64,000 nucleotides of DNA from Coix lacryma-jobi var. lacryma-jobi. Lineage: Eukaryota; Streptophyta; Magnoliopsida; Poales; Poaceae. Shown here piece after piece: positions 34,701 to 46,498 of this stretch. The notes below the pieces were generated by a model. The model ran no database searches and was not told the DNA's origin. It was given only the letters and a program-made list of their open reading frames with translations. The stretch covers positions 115,913,432 through 115,977,431 of the forward strand of contig CM019831.1 of assembly GCA_009763385.1 (NCBI GenBank). Direction: 5' to 3'. Within the stretch, counting starts at the first letter, position 1. Every line of letters begins with the position of its first letter. Both the position numbers and the translations under genes were made by a program.

Positions 34701-35089
34701 ATATTGGAGATCCATTCCGCATATCGACACGACCGAATGAAGTTAGCTTCTAGTAATCTTTCCACTTCCTTTTTCACGTCGGCCAATACCTCCTCCTTGT
34801 AGATCCTGCGCGGAGGTTGTTTGTATGGGCGGTATCCAGGTTTGATCGGCAACTTATGCTCAACAATGGACCGATCTAATCCGGGCATCTCTGTGTAGTC
34901 CCACGCAAAACAGTCTTTGAACTCTTTTAAAAGATCTACTAATTGCACTCTAAAGTCAGGGTCTAAACTAGAACTTATGAACATCGGCCTCTTTTTACTT
35001 GTGTCGCCAACATCCACTTCTTCCAGCTTGTCGGCCGATGTGAAGCCACGTCCCAGTTTGCCCTCGCTGTTGTCGGTTGGGTTATCCAT
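31793..35089 (-). CDS. pol: Tat-lineage pol: reverse transcriptase, two RNase H domains, integrase
   Basis: 1,098 residues, uninterrupted. Reverse transcriptase occupies about 90-300 with YIDD at about 244-247. The first RNase H (from about 390) reads LYVAAGNLTIGSAL, lacking the usual catalytic Asp. The second RNase H (about 523-648) is complete: FFDGSS, NNQAEYEAL, GDSELV and a final NEEANQLA segment. That duplicate marks the Tat lineage. Integrase has the HHCC zinc site (HEGVCGAHQSAH...CQDC, 741-783) and the catalytic triad Asp near 809, Asp near 871 (TTDQGTQF) and Glu near 907. The stop codon before it (35,090-35,092) is in the same frame as the upstream gag-protease ORF, so pol may need readthrough, splicing, or may be separated by mutation. 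Confidence 0.93.
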   Translation of the reverse strand: MDNPTDNSEGKLGRGFTSADKLEEVDVGDTSKKRPMFISSSLDPDFRVQLVDLLKEFKDCFAWDYTEMPGLDRSIVEHKLPIKPGYRPYKQPPRRIYKEEVLADVKKEVERLLEANFIRSCRYAEWISNIVPVYKKNGKMRVCIDSRNLNKATPMDGYPMPVANLLVDASAGFEIISFMDGNAGYNQIFMAAEDVAKTAFRCPGHIGLFEWIVMTFGLKNAGATYQRAMNYIFHELIGKIVEIYIDDVVVKSRGKERHLADLRKTLECTRKHGLKMNPTKCAFGVSAGEFLGFLVHKRGIEVGKKSMEAIDKVVPPTNLKELQSLLGKINFVRRFISNLSERVLPFSPLLKLKKDQEFMWGDVQQKAFDEIKEYMKAPPVLVPPQLDKPFKLYVAAGNLTIGSALMQEFEGKERVVAYLSRKLLDPEKRYSATEKLCLCVFYSCAKFRHYLLNAECVVVSEFDVIKHMLSMPILSGRIGKWVLALSEFDLRFESAKAVKGQIMADFVTHHRDPNANIVTIAPWALFFDGSSCSKGGGVGIMLISPKGAPFKYSIPIEYPVTNNQAEYEALLRGLRLLVDVKADAVEIFGDSELVIRQLTGEYECKNDTLQEYLEGCQELLKQFRSATLQHIPRGQNEEANQLAQAASGYRENQNIFALEEEQTTPEDDQVIPSDNQAIEDWRDNIADYLRDPSRKVSRKLRYKALKFTLLDNRLYYKSIDGVLLKCLNQDEARKLMYEVHEGVCGAHQSAHRMRWIIRRTGYFWLTMLEDCFEYYRGCQDCQRFGNVQRAPASAMNPIIKPWPFRGWGIDLIGQIHPPSSKGHKFVLLATDYFTKWVEAIPLKKVTSENMVSFVREHIIYRFGIPQSITTDQGTQFTSSEFCDFAEGMGIKLYNSSPYYAQANGQAEASNKIMIKIIQKKIEEKPKRWHLVLNEALWAYRMACHGLTQTSPYELVYGHHAVLPWELQSGSRRITLQSDLAKEDYKDLMMDELEDLHLIRLKALENIERNKIRVAKYYNSKVKEKGFEEGDLVWKIILPIGTKDKVFGKWSPNWEGPFRVLRCVPGNTYILKTLRGEESARAISGRYLKRFHPSVEVGA

Positions 35090-36697
35090 CTAAAAGAAGC
35101 TTTGAGAGCCGATTGCTTGGATCGGCTGTTGATCCCTGTCGTAGACGTTGACAGGACCTTCTCCCCACACACGATCGGAGAAGCAATCTACTCCGTCGAA
35201 TTCCCAGTAAGTGGGCTCAATGGTAGCAACACTCACCGAGTCGTCAGCTTGGACAATCTCGATGTCATCTCCAACCCACTGAATGAGTATTTGGTGCATG
35301 GTCGAAGGTATGCAGCAGTTGGCATGGATCCAATCCCTGCCCAAAAGCAGGCTGTATGCCCCCTTGCCATCAATGACAAAGAAGGTCGTGATGAGCGTCT
35401 TGGATCCAATCATCAGTTCTACGTGCACGACACCCCGAGTGTCAGAGGGATTGCCGGCAAAGTCACGGAGTATCATGTCCGTTTTGAGCAGATCTTCATC
35501 GTTCATGCCCAGCTTTCTGAAGGTGGCGTAAGGCATGATGTTGATCGCTGCGCCGCCATCGACAAACATCTTGGTCAGCGGCTTTCCGTTGACGTACCCC
35601 TTGACATACAACGGCTTTAAATGCCGATGCTTGGCTGGTTTGTCAAATGCTGCCTTCTGAGACAACACGAGCTGTGCTGCGAGCTCGTCGTGCTCGACCT
35701 CGTCAGAGTCCGAATACACCTCGTTCTGTGCCCCCCGGCCGGCAGGAGCCATGAATTCCAGGGGAAGGAAGAAAGTCATGGCCACGCCAGCGCCTTTGTC
35801 GGTGTCGTCTGGCTTTTCCTTTGGGCGCCACTCTTGCTTCCTCCCATCGGCAGCTGCTTCTTCCAACTCCCTATTCTGGAGGCGCTGCACACTCCTTTTC
35901 TGGCTCTTTCTGAGCCCTGGCGGGCACCACTGCCCCTTCTGCCACCTATATGGGCGGGGCTGTGCCTCCTCGCTGTCGTCCTGGTGGCGCGCCCACTCCG
36001 GATCGACATATCTTTTGGCTTGCCGATCCGGGCTTTCCATTTTTAGGCGCCGATCGTCCATTGGGATGCGTGCTCCCAATCTTTCGTGGACGGGACGACG
36101 GTTGACTCGAGCCTGTCTGTACCCCTTGTACTGATCGCTGCACTCAGGGCAGTTATTGATGGCAGACAGCTTCAAGCCTTCGTTCCAGCAGTGGCGGAAG
36201 AACGGGCATTCCCAGTGAGCCTGCTCCTGCTCTTGGCGACGTTCCTGCTCCCTGTGGTAGGCCTGTTCTTTGCGGTAGGCCCTCTCCTCCAGACGGTACC
36301 GGTACTCCTCCGTGTGACCGTCTTCACGCTGATATTCTTCTGTGAATCTCTGTTCCTCGCGTTGGAGACGCCTCCGCTCTTTCTCTCCTTCCCGGCGCCA
36401 CTTGTTGAGGAGGTCCCTGTGGGTAGGCCTGCGCCTGGAAGATGACTCCCCGTGCTCATATCGACTATTCGTGGTCTGGGTACGCTGCCGGAATTCATCG
36501 CTGGTTATCTGCCGATCGGGGTGCACTGTGCTAGACTCGCGCGCTTTGTCGGAGGTGAGGACTTTGACTTTGCCTTTGCCCCTGAGGTCCTCTGGAGCTA
36601 CCATGTTCACTGAGAAGAACACGGCGTTCTGGGCGAAGGGGTTAGCGTCGATCTTCATCTTGCCATTGAACTTGATGTGGCCGTCCTGGATGGCCTT
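35090..36697 (-). CDS. Tat-lineage gag C-terminal/protease segment
   Basis: Open from just after the TAG at 36,698-36,700 to TAG at 35,090-35,092; the first internal Met is at 36,658. The N-terminal part is very rich in Arg, Glu and Gln with CPFFRHCW and CPECSDQY Cys/His segments. The C-terminal part is a retroviral-type aspartic protease with MFVDGGAAINIMP as the active-site motif and LLLGRDWIH downstream. It processes the polyprotein. It is in the same frame as gag upstream and pol downstream. Confidence 0.88.
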   Translation of the reverse strand, partial: KAIQDGHIKFNGKMKIDANPFAQNAVFFSVNMVAPEDLRGKGKVKVLTSDKARESSTVHPDRQITSDEFRQRTQTTNSRYEHGESSSRRRPTHRDLLNKWRREGEKERRRLQREEQRFTEEYQREDGHTEEYRYRLEERAYRKEQAYHREQERRQEQEQAHWECPFFRHCWNEGLKLSAINNCPECSDQYKGYRQARVNRRPVHERLGARIPMDDRRLKMESPDRQAKRYVDPEWARHQDDSEEAQPRPYRWQKGQWCPPGLRKSQKRSVQRLQNRELEEAAADGRKQEWRPKEKPDDTDKGAGVAMTFFLPLEFMAPAGRGAQNEVYSDSDEVEHDELAAQLVLSQKAAFDKPAKHRHLKPLYVKGYVNGKPLTKMFVDGGAAINIMPYATFRKLGMNDEDLLKTDMILRDFAGNPSDTRGVVHVELMIGSKTLITTFFVIDGKGAYSLLLGRDWIHANCCIPSTMHQILIQWVGDDIEIVQADDSVSVATIEPTYWEFDGVDCFSDRVWGEGPVNVYDRDQQPIQAIGSQSFF

Positions 36698-37328
36698 CTA
36701 GATCCTTGTCGTAAACACACGGCAATCATTAATAGAATGAGTGTTAGTGTTGTGGAAACCGCAGTACTTCTTGTCCTTGATCCCTCCAGGACGCAGCATC
36801 GGGTGATCCGGGGGTAGCCTGATTCTCCCTTCGGCGACCAGGAACTCGAAGAGCTTGTCGGCCTTGGTGACGTCGAAGTCATATGCCCCCTTCTGCTGGC
36901 GCAGCCATTGCTTGTTGGCCTGGGTCGGCTCCTTGTCCCAGTTGAGCTCTGCAGCGGCCACCTCATCTTCAGCGTCGGTGTAGTCATCGGCTTCGTCCAG
37001 GAAAGCCTGATACATCTGGGCCGCGACGTTGTCCTTCTGGAAGCGCCCTTCCCTCCGGAAGCCTTGCGCTTGGATAGTCATCTCATTCAGCCGGCGAGAG
37101 AGATGACCCAGGTCCTCAAACTCCTGGCCGAAGAGCTTGTCTCTGATGCTCGGGAGCATGCCTGCCACGGCCAATGGTGGAAGCTGGTCGTCCGGCAGGT
37201 ACATGCCGAAGCACTGACTCTTAACTTCCCTAAACCTGCGCAGGTAGTCCTGCGGTGTCTCATTTGGCCTCTGTCGCACGTACATGATGTCCACCAGCTT
37301 CTTCTCTTTGGTACCCGTGTAGAAGTGC
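36698..37328 (-). pseudogene. gag: Tat gag, 3' part (split by the Tekay insertion, ends in TAG)
   Basis: Continues the gag started at 52,965 after the 14.6-kb insertion. It has QDYLRRFREVKSQC and the Cys/His-type segment YCGFHNTNTHSINDC. The frame matches the 5' part once one duplication is discounted. A TAG at 36,698-36,700 separates it from the protease segment in the same frame and looks like CAG to TAG. Confidence 0.88.
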
Positions 37329-37333
37329 GTATG

Positions 37334-40300
37334 TGTGGCAGAACCTCCTAAATTAAGTGGCCCACATGCACCCATCATTGTCCTAAGGACCTTTGATCAG
37401 CGTGCACGAGGTCCAAATGATTCAAGAGGTCTGTCGGGTGTCCTCGGGAAACCCGAATCATCCACGTTACATTCTTTCCAGGATAATCCCCCATCAAGCA
37501 TCACAGTATTACAACAGTTTTATAGATAAGATAAATCAGAGTAAAAGCGGAAAGATTAATATACATAGATTAAAACTTAGGTTTAAAGTTTACATCACCA
37601 AAATACTTATTACAAAACTTGTTCGGAACTTTATATTACAAAACTCATTCAAAAGAGGTTACTTGCCCAAGGTCACACATCAGAATCGTTATCACTTTCT
37701 TCTACTAGAGTGAAGTAGCATTGTCCATCAAAAGGTGGATCCATGTACTCACCTGCAACAAGGGTTAACAAACCCTGAGTACAAAAGTACTCAACAAGAC
37801 TTAACCGACTAGAAAAGAGGAGAAGACTCAGGAATGAGAGGCTTAGGAAGTCAAGGTAAGGCTTAAGCAAAATCAAGTATTTTGCAGAAAAAGCATTTTG
37901 AAATCCTTGTTTTATTTTTGGAAAGATTCCAGTATCTCTCAATTCTTCATTGTTCAAGATTCATTTTACCTTTCAAAACATCCCTAGTTGAGAACCACTC
38001 TCCGTTGATAGTCGAAGACCAAGTCTCCATAACCGAGGAGCAACGTTAATCCGGATAAAGAATACTCAGCTGAGGATCCCTATTCACACGGCATATGTAG
38101 CACCCAAGCTTGCATAGACCAACCCGTCTACCACGATTCCTCCAAGATTGGGGCCCGGTCCTACGCCACCAAGAAGTACAGTACACCACTCTTATCCAGG
38201 TACGACGACCACGTGGGTACAAGCTACTTCCGCCATCTCTCCACTCCCAGTGCGCGGTTGCCGGTCCCAATAAAGGATTCCTCGGAGCCAGAGCTTTCCG
38301 TAGTATGTGAATAGTTGCAAGTCTTGGCCAGCAGGCTTCCACACGGATGGCCCCTAATTTTTCCGCCAGAACTGTACCTTGGTTATATTTCACCCAAGCG
38401 TAACAGTCCTGTCAGTTTTTCAACCCGGTCCCGGTCGGTGTCAACTGTTGAGTCCCGGACTACAACATGACGGCACCGTACACTAGGACAACCTCTCCTT
38501 GCCGTTGACTAGGTACGGATCAGATACTTAGCCAACAGTCGGGAGTAAAGCCAAATTCCCATAAATATTCTTTAAGTGATCACACTTTTGAAATTGGCAT
38601 TTTATTGCAAAGTCTAATTCAATAAGCATTGCTAAGCATTTTTCAAATACTTTTGAAAAGCAGGTATCAGGTGTATCAGTGGTCAAGGTGGATGGTGCAT
38701 CAATTAGGATAACACACAACTCCTATAAACCTAATGCAATAATTTATCTCAAAAACATTTAATAAAGCCTTTATAAAAACAAGGAAAGGTTAAATGCACC
38801 GGGGCTTGCCTTGAGGATCGGTGAAGTCCGAAGATTCTGAAAAACAAGAAAGGTCTGCACCCTCAGGAGAAATCCACTGAGAGTTAGGGCCTTCCGAAGC
38901 GGGATCTACACGTAAAAGTGCATATGCATGAATAATGAGATGCTTATGATGTGATCATGATAAAGATGGAAATTTTCTTAACTATACCCTTTACAGAGTA
39001 CAACTTTCCCTCACGGTAAAGTTGCAAACCAACAAACCCACTTTAGTTATTATAAACATTAAACAAGTTTTATTATGTTCTGATAAAGCAACTTACAAGT
39101 AACAAAAAGGTATTTGTACAAAGGAAACCCATAACCAGGGAGCAAATCTTGCTAGTTTCCCATTGGTTGTCAAACAATTCCAAAAGTCACACAAATCTAC
39201 AGAGATCAACTATTTCTATTTATTTTATTAATTATTTTAATTAGCTTTTTATTTATACACCAAGCATACTTTGTCAAACAGAGATGAAATTAAACCTGAA
39301 GGTGTATATCAAAGATATAAACTCCCATGTCAAATTTTATGATTTTTGGAGAAACACAGAAAATTACATAAATCAACAACGGTACATTTATTAATTAAAG
39401 CACATATTTAATTGTCATATCAAAAGTATTCAAAACACAAATTTTATAATTTTTATATTAGCACAGATATGCTATCATCTATCATGTCAAATTTCATAAT
39501 TAACAGAGTTATAGATTAATTATAGCAAAAACAACAAAACTGATTACTGTGCAAAAAGCCAGAAAAAGAAAAACTTGAACGAACCCAAACTGGGCTTTCG
39601 GCCCAAGCCAACTCGGCCCAGTGTGGCGCGAGCGCACGACGGTGAGTGCGGGTGCGTTCGCTCGAGGCTCGGCGCGAGCGAGACAGCGCCCGAGGGTCCA
39701 CTCGAGGCCTGGCTCCAGCGAGACAACGAGACAAACGTCTAACCGAGGCCTGACTCAGGGCTCGGGCGAGACAGAAAAACGCTCGTCCGTCCGAGGCCTA
39801 GCTCGGGCGGTACACTGCGCATGCGTCCGTTCGAGGCTTAGCTCGAGGCTTAGCTCGAGGCTCGGGCGAGACGGAAAAAACGCTCGTCCGTCCGAGGCCT
39901 AGCTCGGGCGGGACGGTGAACGCGTTCGCCCGAGGCTTGGCTTCGAGCGAAGCGGTGTGCCTAACAGCTTTGCAGAAAAGCCCTTCAGCTAACACTAAAA
40001 CAACCCGCAGTCCATGGCGCTATTCACCTGAGTCTGCGACTTTGCAACCAACACCCTGGAACTTCTCATCTTTACAAACACAAGGTCCCCGACCATGGCC
40101 GGTGTGCACGACGGCGAACCGAGCGCCGACGGGCCTTACGCCGGCCGACTCTGGCCAGAAGAGACTCAGCTGACGCGAGCATCAACACCGGCAAAGCAGC
40201 CGCAGTCGATAGAGCTCTCAACCCTACATTCTACCACTCGGGTTGAGCCTGGCCACGCATGGCGGCGGATCGGATCTCGGCTAGCCCTGTTCCGGCGATC

Positions 40301-41669
40301 CTAGACCGGTAGCAAGCAAACGGAGAGGCTAGGAAGGTCTAGAAGCTCACCCTGGTGCTGATGGAGAAGCCGGTTCGAGCGGAGGTTGCTCGGAGAGTAG
40401 GCGTCCACGGAGCAGTGGTCTTTGGCGGTAAACTCCGGCGAAGACAACGCTGTTCCGGTAAAACCTGAGTACTAGACAAGGAACCATCGAGCCGATGAGC
40501 CCTTTGGGATCAAGACGAAACACAAACACGAGAAAGAGAGAGTGGAGAAGTGCTTGGTTGAGGCTGACCACAGTGAGGTCAAGCTCGGCGGCGCTTTCTG
40601 CTCGGCGGGAAGAAAACCGGCGAGTATGAGCTCTCTGGTGCAAAAGAGATGGAGAGGATAGGTCTGGGAGATGCGCAAAGAAGTGAAGTACTTATAGGCG
40701 CGGTGAAAAAGGATGGGAATGACTGAAGACGGTGAATCTGGAGGTTTGACCGGATTGTTCCCGTCGGTACCTTGGTGGCAAACATGGCGACGGCGAGCTC
40801 AGAGGTGACGCCACGACGCGAGGAAGAGTGCCAGCAGCAGCCTAACTTGGCCACGAACTCGGTCGCTCGTTCCTTCGGGAAAGAACTGCGGCCATCGCGC
40901 TGGCGTCGCCGGCAAAAGATCGCGGCGACCACCGCCGTGAACAGGGAGGTGAGCTTATCCCCCCCTTTTCCCCACCTCCTTTTCTACCCTTACAGAAAAA
41001 ACTAAAATTACATTTGATTTTTGAATAAAAGTTGAAAATATGCCAAAATATCAAATGCTCAGAATTCAATACTGAACATCTTTCATTTTTGCAAGATACC
41101 CAAAATATGCTCAGTTTTTGAATTAGGATTTGAAATACAAAAGAGGACAAAAAGGGCAAAAGAGGACTTTTACAATTACTTTTGATTTCACTAAAACACT
41201 TGAAAAACTTTAAACACCAAAGTTGTTCCTAATCAGAAATAGAGCAACTTTGCTTTTTAAAACATACCCAAATTCTTTCAAAATTTTGATTTATAGAAAA
41301 TGGGATAAAATAGGGTTTTTGAATTATTTAAACTATTTATTTGAATTCCATTCCAATCTGGAATTACACCTCAAAGGTAGCTTGAAACATGTTCCCACTA
41401 CACCTTTGAGACATAATACCAGGGTTGGGTATAAAATTCAACTACTATACATAAGCTTACCATAATACCCTTATAAAGCATAAAAGCATATTCTTAACAA
41501 GAAAGCATAAACTAGGATTGCAAACTTAAACACTCCTTATCACTAAGCACAAGCATGAAAATTAAACTTGTTTTAAGTGAATGCATAATCAGGTTATTAA
41601 CTCAGATAAAATGCCAGTGCATATGATGACATGTCAAGCTTTAGTCTTGCTTAACACCAGAGTGTTACA
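37334..41669 (-). repeat. 3' LTR of the chromovirus
   Basis: 4,336 bp, TGTGGCAGAACC...AGAGTGTTACA. It contains a GC-rich part (39,600-40,980) with a TATA-like CTATAAGTA complement near 40,689-40,697. Small ORFs within it recur in the other LTR and have no recognisable domains. Confidence 0.95.
39625..39950. repeat. GC-rich tandem repeats in the chromovirus LTR (copy also at 49,866-50,190)
   Basis: Degenerate repeats of CGAGGC(C/T)(T/C)(A/G)GCTCGGGCG and CGCTCGTCCGTCCGAGGCCT. They lie upstream to downstream of each other in both LTRs and differ by one base in an A-run. Role unknown; they lie beyond the putative TATA box, so within the transcribed part. Confidence 0.7.
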
Positions 41670-41687
41670 GCTCTTTCCCCCTTAAAG
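41670..41687 (-). promoter_or_regulatory. polypurine tract of the chromovirus
   Basis: On the minus strand this reads CTTTAAGGGGGAAAGAGC directly before the 3' LTR start TGTAACACTC, the expected plus-strand primer site. Confidence 0.85.
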
Positions 41688-41807
41688 AAATCTCGTCCCG
41701 AGATTTAACCTGTAGGCTAAGTAATGGAAAAGGAAATGTGTTCGACACTTCCATTACTAACCTTTACATAAAGCAGGGAAAGATTCCCATAAGACAGATT
41801 ACGAGGA

Positions 41808-44800
41808 TTACACAGAAGAGAGAAACTCTGGAAAACTTTCTAAGAGAAACTCTTCCGACTCCCACGTGGCTTCTTCCTCCGTATGTTGATTCCATTGAAC
41901 CTTGTAGAACTTGACAGTTCTTTTTCGCGTAACTCGATCTTTCTGGTCAAGAATCTTGATAGGATATTCTGAGTATGTCAGATCAGGCTCTAATTCAATC
42001 TCTTCAACATGAATAACATGGTCAGGTACTTGAAGACATTTCTTCAACTGAGAGACATGGAACACATTATGGACTAAAGAAAGCTGTGGTGGTAAGTCAA
42101 GTTGATATGCCACCTTTCCATATCTTTTAAGGATCTGATATGGACCTATATATTGAGGTGCTAACTTTCCTTTGATTCCAAATCGAGTAACTCCTTTCAT
42201 TGGTGACACCTTGAGATAGACATAACCACCAACTTCAAAGGTAAGAGACCGACGTCTCTTATCGGCATAGCTCTTTTGCCTGGATTGCGCTTTCTTTATA
42301 TTCTCTCGAATTACCCTGACTTTTTCTTCAGCTTCTTTAACCAAATCAACTCCAAAGATACTACGCTCTCCCGATTCAGACCAGTTTAAGGGTGTTCTGC
42401 ATCTTCTGCCATACAGAGCTTCAAATGGTGCCATCCTAATGCTCTCTTGATAACTGTTATTGTAAGAGAACTCTGCTAAAGACAAACATTCATCCCATTT
42501 CTCTGAATAATTGAGCACACAAGATCTTAGCATGTCTTCTAAGATCTGATTAACCCTTTCAGTTTGGCCACCAGTCTGTGGATGATAAGCTGTACTATGC
42601 AGAAGTTTGGTACCCAAAGACTCATGTAAGTGCCTCCAGAAAACATTAACAAACTGTGTCCCCCTATCTGATACGATGGTCCTTGGAACACCATGCAGAC
42701 TTACAATTCTGTCCAAATATATCTTGGCATAGGTAGATGCTGGATATATTGTCTTCACAGATATGAAATGAGCTGATTTGGTCAGACGATCAATAATGAC
42801 CCATATAGAATCAAACCCTTTTGATGTCTTGGGCAGACCCACTATAAAGTCCATACTAATGTCATCCCATTTCCAAGAGGGAATTGGTAACGGTTGCAAT
42901 TCTCCAGCAGACCTAAGATGAATTGCCTTCACTTTCTGACAAGTATCACATTTTGTTACATAACTGGCAATTTCAAGTTTCATCTTAGTCCACCAGAATC
43001 TCTGTTTTAGATCATGATACATCTTATTACTGCCTGGATGTATTGAAAATCTTGTTGCATGAGCTTCATCAAGAATCTGCTTTCGGAGCTCAGGAACTTT
43101 TGGAACCACTAACCGATCCTTGAACCAAATTACTCCAGCTTCATCTATTTTGAAATTGGAATTTTGCTCAGAGTGAATCTTTTCTTTTAGATGGATCATT
43201 CCCTTGCTTTCTTTTTGGGCCGCAATGATCTGATCCTTAATGGATGATTGAACTGTCACATTGGCGAAACTTCCTTGTGGAATCATTTCAAGACTTAACT
43301 TTTCAAACTCATAACACAAGGTAACATCGATTGGCTTGACTTCTAGACAATTGCAATAATCCTTTCGACTGAGTGCATCTGCCACTACATTGGCTTTACC
43401 TGGATGATAGTGCACTTCAATATCATAATCTTTTATCAATTCCAACCATCTTCTTTGACGCATATTCAACTCAGACTGAGTGAAAATATACTTCAAACTT
43501 TTATGATCAGTGTATATATGACATGTATTACCCAATAAATAGTGCCGCCAGATCTTTAGAGCATGAACCACAGCTGCTAACTCTAAATCATGCGTTGGGT
43601 AATGCTCTTCATGTCGCTTAAGCTGTCGCGAAGCATAGGCAATAACTCTGCCTTCTTGCATCAGTACACACCCAATGCCTTTACCTGAAGCATCACAATA
43701 AACATCAAAGGACTTTTCAATATCTGGCTGAGCTAACACTGGTGCGGTTGTCAACAACTTCTTCAAAGTTCGAAAAGATTCTTCACATTCTTTTGACCAT
43801 ACAAACTTAGTGTCATTCTTTAGTAGTGTGGTCATGGGTTTAGAGATCTTGGAGAAGTCAGGGATAAATCTTCGATAATACCCTGCCAATCCTAAGAAAC
43901 TCCGAACTTGATGTACTGAAATTGGGGACTTCCAGTCAAGAACCTCTTGAACTTTACTTGGATCCACTGCCACTCCTTCGGCTGACAGAACATGTCCCAA
44001 AAATTGAACTTCATTTATCCAGAACTCACATTTACTGAATTTAGCATATAACTGATGTTCTCTCAGGCGAGTCAACACTATCCTGAGATGTTCTGCATGT
44101 TCTTCTTTGGTTTTGGAATAGATGAGAATGTCATCAATAAACACAACCACGAACTTATCTAGTTCTGGCATGAACACTGAATTCATCAAATACATGAAAT
44201 GTGCTGGGGCATTGGTCAGACCAAAAGACATAACTAGATATTCATACAGACCGTATCTAGTAGTGAATGCTGTTTTCGGAACATCTTCTGGTTTGATTTT
44301 GATCTGATGATACCCTGATCTTAAATCTATCTTCGAGAATACCTTCGCACCGGTAAGTTGATCAAAGAGGAGATCAATACGGGGCAAAGGATACTTGTTC
44401 TTGATTGTCACTTCATTTAAAGGACGATAATCCACACATAGCCTCAGGGTATGGTCCTTCTTCTTTACAAATATTGCTGGACAACCCCAGGGTGACGAAC
44501 TAGGTCTAATGAAACCTTTATCTAGCAAGCCTTGTAACTGAGCCTTCAACTCTGCTAACTCCTTTGGTGGCATCCTATAAGCCCTTCTGGCTATTGGTGT
44601 TGTGCCTGGTTTGAGTTCTATCTCAAACTCCACATCACGATTTGGTGGCAGACCAGGTAAATCCTCTGGGAACACATCAAGAAACTCATAGACCACTGGA
44701 ATGTCTTGGATTTCCTTGACAGAGGTAGCACACACTTGCTCAACTGCTCTCTTAAGAGTAGGAAGATGGATAAGAAGTTGAGACTTGCTATTAGGTAAGT

Positions 44801-45518
44801 TGAGTCTGATGGTTCTATTCAAGGTGTCTATCACTGCACCTCTCTGGTTCATCCAGTTCATACCCAAGATCACATCTATACTTGGATCTTTTAAGATTAT
44901 CATGGAGGTTGGAAATATATATCCACCCAGATCTATAGGTACCTGACGTACCATTTCCTTAGTACTTAGTCGACCCCCAGGTGACTGTATCAAGAAGTTA
45001 TCTTGGGTTTCATCAATAAGTATATCATGCTTTTCCGCAAATGTTCTATTCATAAAAGTATGCGATGCACCAGAATCAAAAAGTGTAATAGCTGGGTGTT
45101 GAGCAACAGGGAACATACCAAGCATAACAGGTTCTCCTTCAGGAATAGCTTCTATTTGAGTGTGGAAAACCTTTCCCGTTTTCGGAGCACCTTTACCCTT
45201 TTGATTATTCTGTGCATTTCCCCGATTCTGATTTGCTGGCTGATTTCCTGCTGGCCTTGGTGTATTAGCATTGGGAACATTCTGCCTTGGATAAGGACAT
45301 TCACGAGCAAAATGCCCCGCCTTTCCGCAATTATAACATGGACCATTGGTAGCTTGTGGCACTGGTGGACGAATGGCAGGAACATACGGCTGATGTTGAG
45401 TATTGAAAGGCATAGTAGGCCTTGCAAACGTCCTCTGAGGATACTGCTGCTGCTGAGGCGGACGATAAGATGGACGATAAGATGGGCGGAACTGCTGGAC
45501 TGGATGATATACAAACCT
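41808..45518 (-). CDS. pol: chromovirus pol: zinc knuckle, protease, RT, RNase H, integrase, chromodomain
   Basis: Open from after the TAG at 45,519-45,521; the first Met is at 45,413, giving 1,201 residues. Numbering from that Met: CCHC zinc knuckle [14 protein letters not shown] (26-39), aspartic protease [10 protein letters not shown] (about 113), reverse transcriptase with FIDD (about 425-428), RNase H with VYCDAS (about 574), integrase with DFIVGLPK (Asp 855), SDRGTQF (Asp 917) and GGQTERVNQ (Glu 952), then a chromodomain at about 1148-1195 (YPIKILDQ...FYKVQW...EATWESEEF). The chromodomain lacks some aromatic-cage residues, as in the Tekay group. All catalytic residues seen are intact. 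It is in the same frame as gag; the single TAG between them may be a mutation. Confidence 0.95.
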   Translation of the reverse strand, partial: RFVYHPVQQFRPSYRPSYRPPQQQQYPQRTFARPTMPFNTQHQPYVPAIRPPVPQATNGPCYNCGKAGHFARECPYPRQNVPNANTPRPAGNQPANQNRGNAQNNQKGKGAPKTGKVFHTQIEAIPEGEPVMLGMFPVAQHPAITLFDSGASHTFMNRTFAEKHDILIDETQDNFLIQSPGGRLSTKEMVRQVPIDLGGYIFPTSMIILKDPSIDVILGMNWMNQRGAVIDTLNRTIRLNLPNSKSQLLIHLPTLKRAVEQVCATSVKEIQDIPVVYEFLDVFPEDLPGLPPNRDVEFEIELKPGTTPIARRAYRMPPKELAELKAQLQGLLDKGFIRPSSSPWGCPAIFVKKKDHTLRLCVDYRPLNEVTIKNKYPLPRIDLLFDQLTGAKVFSKIDLRSGYHQIKIKPEDVPKTAFTTRYGLYEYLVMSFGLTNAPAHFMYLMNSVFMPELDKFVVVFIDDILIYSKTKEEHAEHLRIVLTRLREHQLYAKFSKCEFWINEVQFLGHVLSAEGVAVDPSKVQEVLDWKSPISVHQVRSFLGLAGYYRRFIPDFSKISKPMTTLLKNDTKFVWSKECEESFRTLKKLLTTAPVLAQPDIEKSFDVYCDASGKGIGCVLMQEGRVIAYASRQLKRHEEHYPTHDLELAAVVHALKIWRHYLLGNTCHIYTDHKSLKYIFTQSELNMRQRRWLELIKDYDIEVHYHPGKANVVADALSRKDYCNCLEVKPIDVTLCYEFEKLSLEMIPQGSFANVTVQSSIKDQIIAAQKESKGMIHLKEKIHSEQNSNFKIDEAGVIWFKDRLVVPKVPELRKQILDEAHATRFSIHPGSNKMYHDLKQRFWWTKMKLEIASYVTKCDTCQKVKAIHLRSAGELQPLPIPSWKWDDISMDFIVGLPKTSKGFDSIWVIIDRLTKSAHFISVKTIYPASTYAKIYLDRIVSLHGVPRTIVSDRGTQFVNVFWRHLHESLGTKLLHSTAYHPQTGGQTERVNQILEDMLRSCVLNYSEKWDECLSLAEFSYNNSYQESIRMAPFEALYGRRCRTPLNWSESGERSIFGVDLVKEAEEKVRVIRENIKKAQSRQKSYADKRRRSLTFEVGGYVYLKVSPMKGVTRFGIKGKLAPQYIGPYQILKRYGKVAYQLDLPPQLSLVHNVFHVSQLKKCLQVPDHVIHVEEIELEPDLTYSEYPIKILDQKDRVTRKRTVKFYKVQWNQHTEEEATWESEEFLLESFPEFLSSV

Positions 45519-46298
45519 CTAACGCTTCTTATTGCCGCCAGATGATCCAGGCCTTGACACAATCCCCCTCTTCTTCTTAGCCTCCTTATGCTTGTGATTC
45601 TTTTCTTCACTGGCTATAGCAATATTCACTGTCTCATGATAGTTTATGTTGCCACAAGTGGTCATCATAGATTGAAGCTTTGTATTCAATCCACGCATAA
45701 AACATCCTTTCTTCTTCTCATCAGTGTTGACTTGATCAAAAGCATATTGGGACAGATGGTTGAACTTCCCAATGTACTGCATAACTGGTTCATCTCCTTG
45801 ACGAAGAGCTAAGAACTCTTCAAGCTTCATCTTCATAACTCCATCAGGAATATAATGAGCCCGGAAGGCTTCCTTGAACTCAGCCCAAGTAATTCGGTGG
45901 TCAGCTGGTTGAACAGCTAATAAATTTGCCCACCAAACTCCTGCGGCTCCTCGAAGTTGTTGGGCTGCAAAAGCTGGCTTCTGGATTTCGGTACAATTGA
46001 TAAGACTGAATTTTTGTTCCATAGTCCGGAGCCAGTCGTCAGCTTCCAGAGGTTCATCAGCTTTAACGAACACTGGAGGACGGGTGTCAGTGAAATCCAC
46101 ATATGTTGTCTCTTCCCTATTATGTCGACCACGACCACGTTGACCACCATTCTGATTTTGTGCCAACAAGGTGGTTGCGTTGACCAATGCTGCAATTGCA
46201 TCAGCCAAGGAGGGTGGAACTGGTGGTGCATTAGGGATATCATCCCCACCATGAGAAGAACTAGCTCCACGAGTGTTAACAGGCATCTGTTTAAACAA
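45519..46298 (-). CDS. gag: chromovirus gag
   Basis: The protein is 259 residues from the first Met, but MPVNTRG at 46,286 is the likelier start: an AAACAG acceptor-like site stands directly before that ATG. It has the retrotransposon gag domain (DWLRTMEQKF, WWANLL, FNHLSQYAFDQV). It ends at TAG 45,519-45,521 after NKKR. The reading continues open in the same frame into the zinc knuckle, so the family's polyprotein is probably continuous and this copy interrupted. Confidence 0.92.
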   Translation of the reverse strand: MFKQMPVNTRGASSSHGGDDIPNAPPVPPSLADAIAALVNATTLLAQNQNGGQRGRGRHNREETTYVDFTDTRPPVFVKADEPLEADDWLRTMEQKFSLINCTEIQKPAFAAQQLRGAAGVWWANLLAVQPADHRITWAEFKEAFRAHYIPDGVMKMKLEEFLALRQGDEPVMQYIGKFNHLSQYAFDQVNTDEKKKGCFMRGLNTKLQSMMTTCGNINYHETVNIAIASEEKNHKHKEAKKKRGIVSRPGSSGGNKKR

Positions 46299-46498
46299 AC
46301 CATACCTTGATTAACATTCATATACACATTATGACATGCACATCATGGTCAACTTATTTTTTATACAAGTCCGCTCTTGGGCAGGACTACTGATATCACT
46401 ATTTTACACACCTGACCATATTAGAGGTTTTCTGACTAACTAGGTTACAAAGTCAGAAAGATACTATGATACACCTTATGTGTATCCAACCTCGAAAC

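Noticed and set aside
40579..40932. ORFs inside the chromovirus LTRs (also 50,819-51,172)
   Set aside because: Repeated only because the LTR is repeated; no domain and partly upstream of the putative TATA box.
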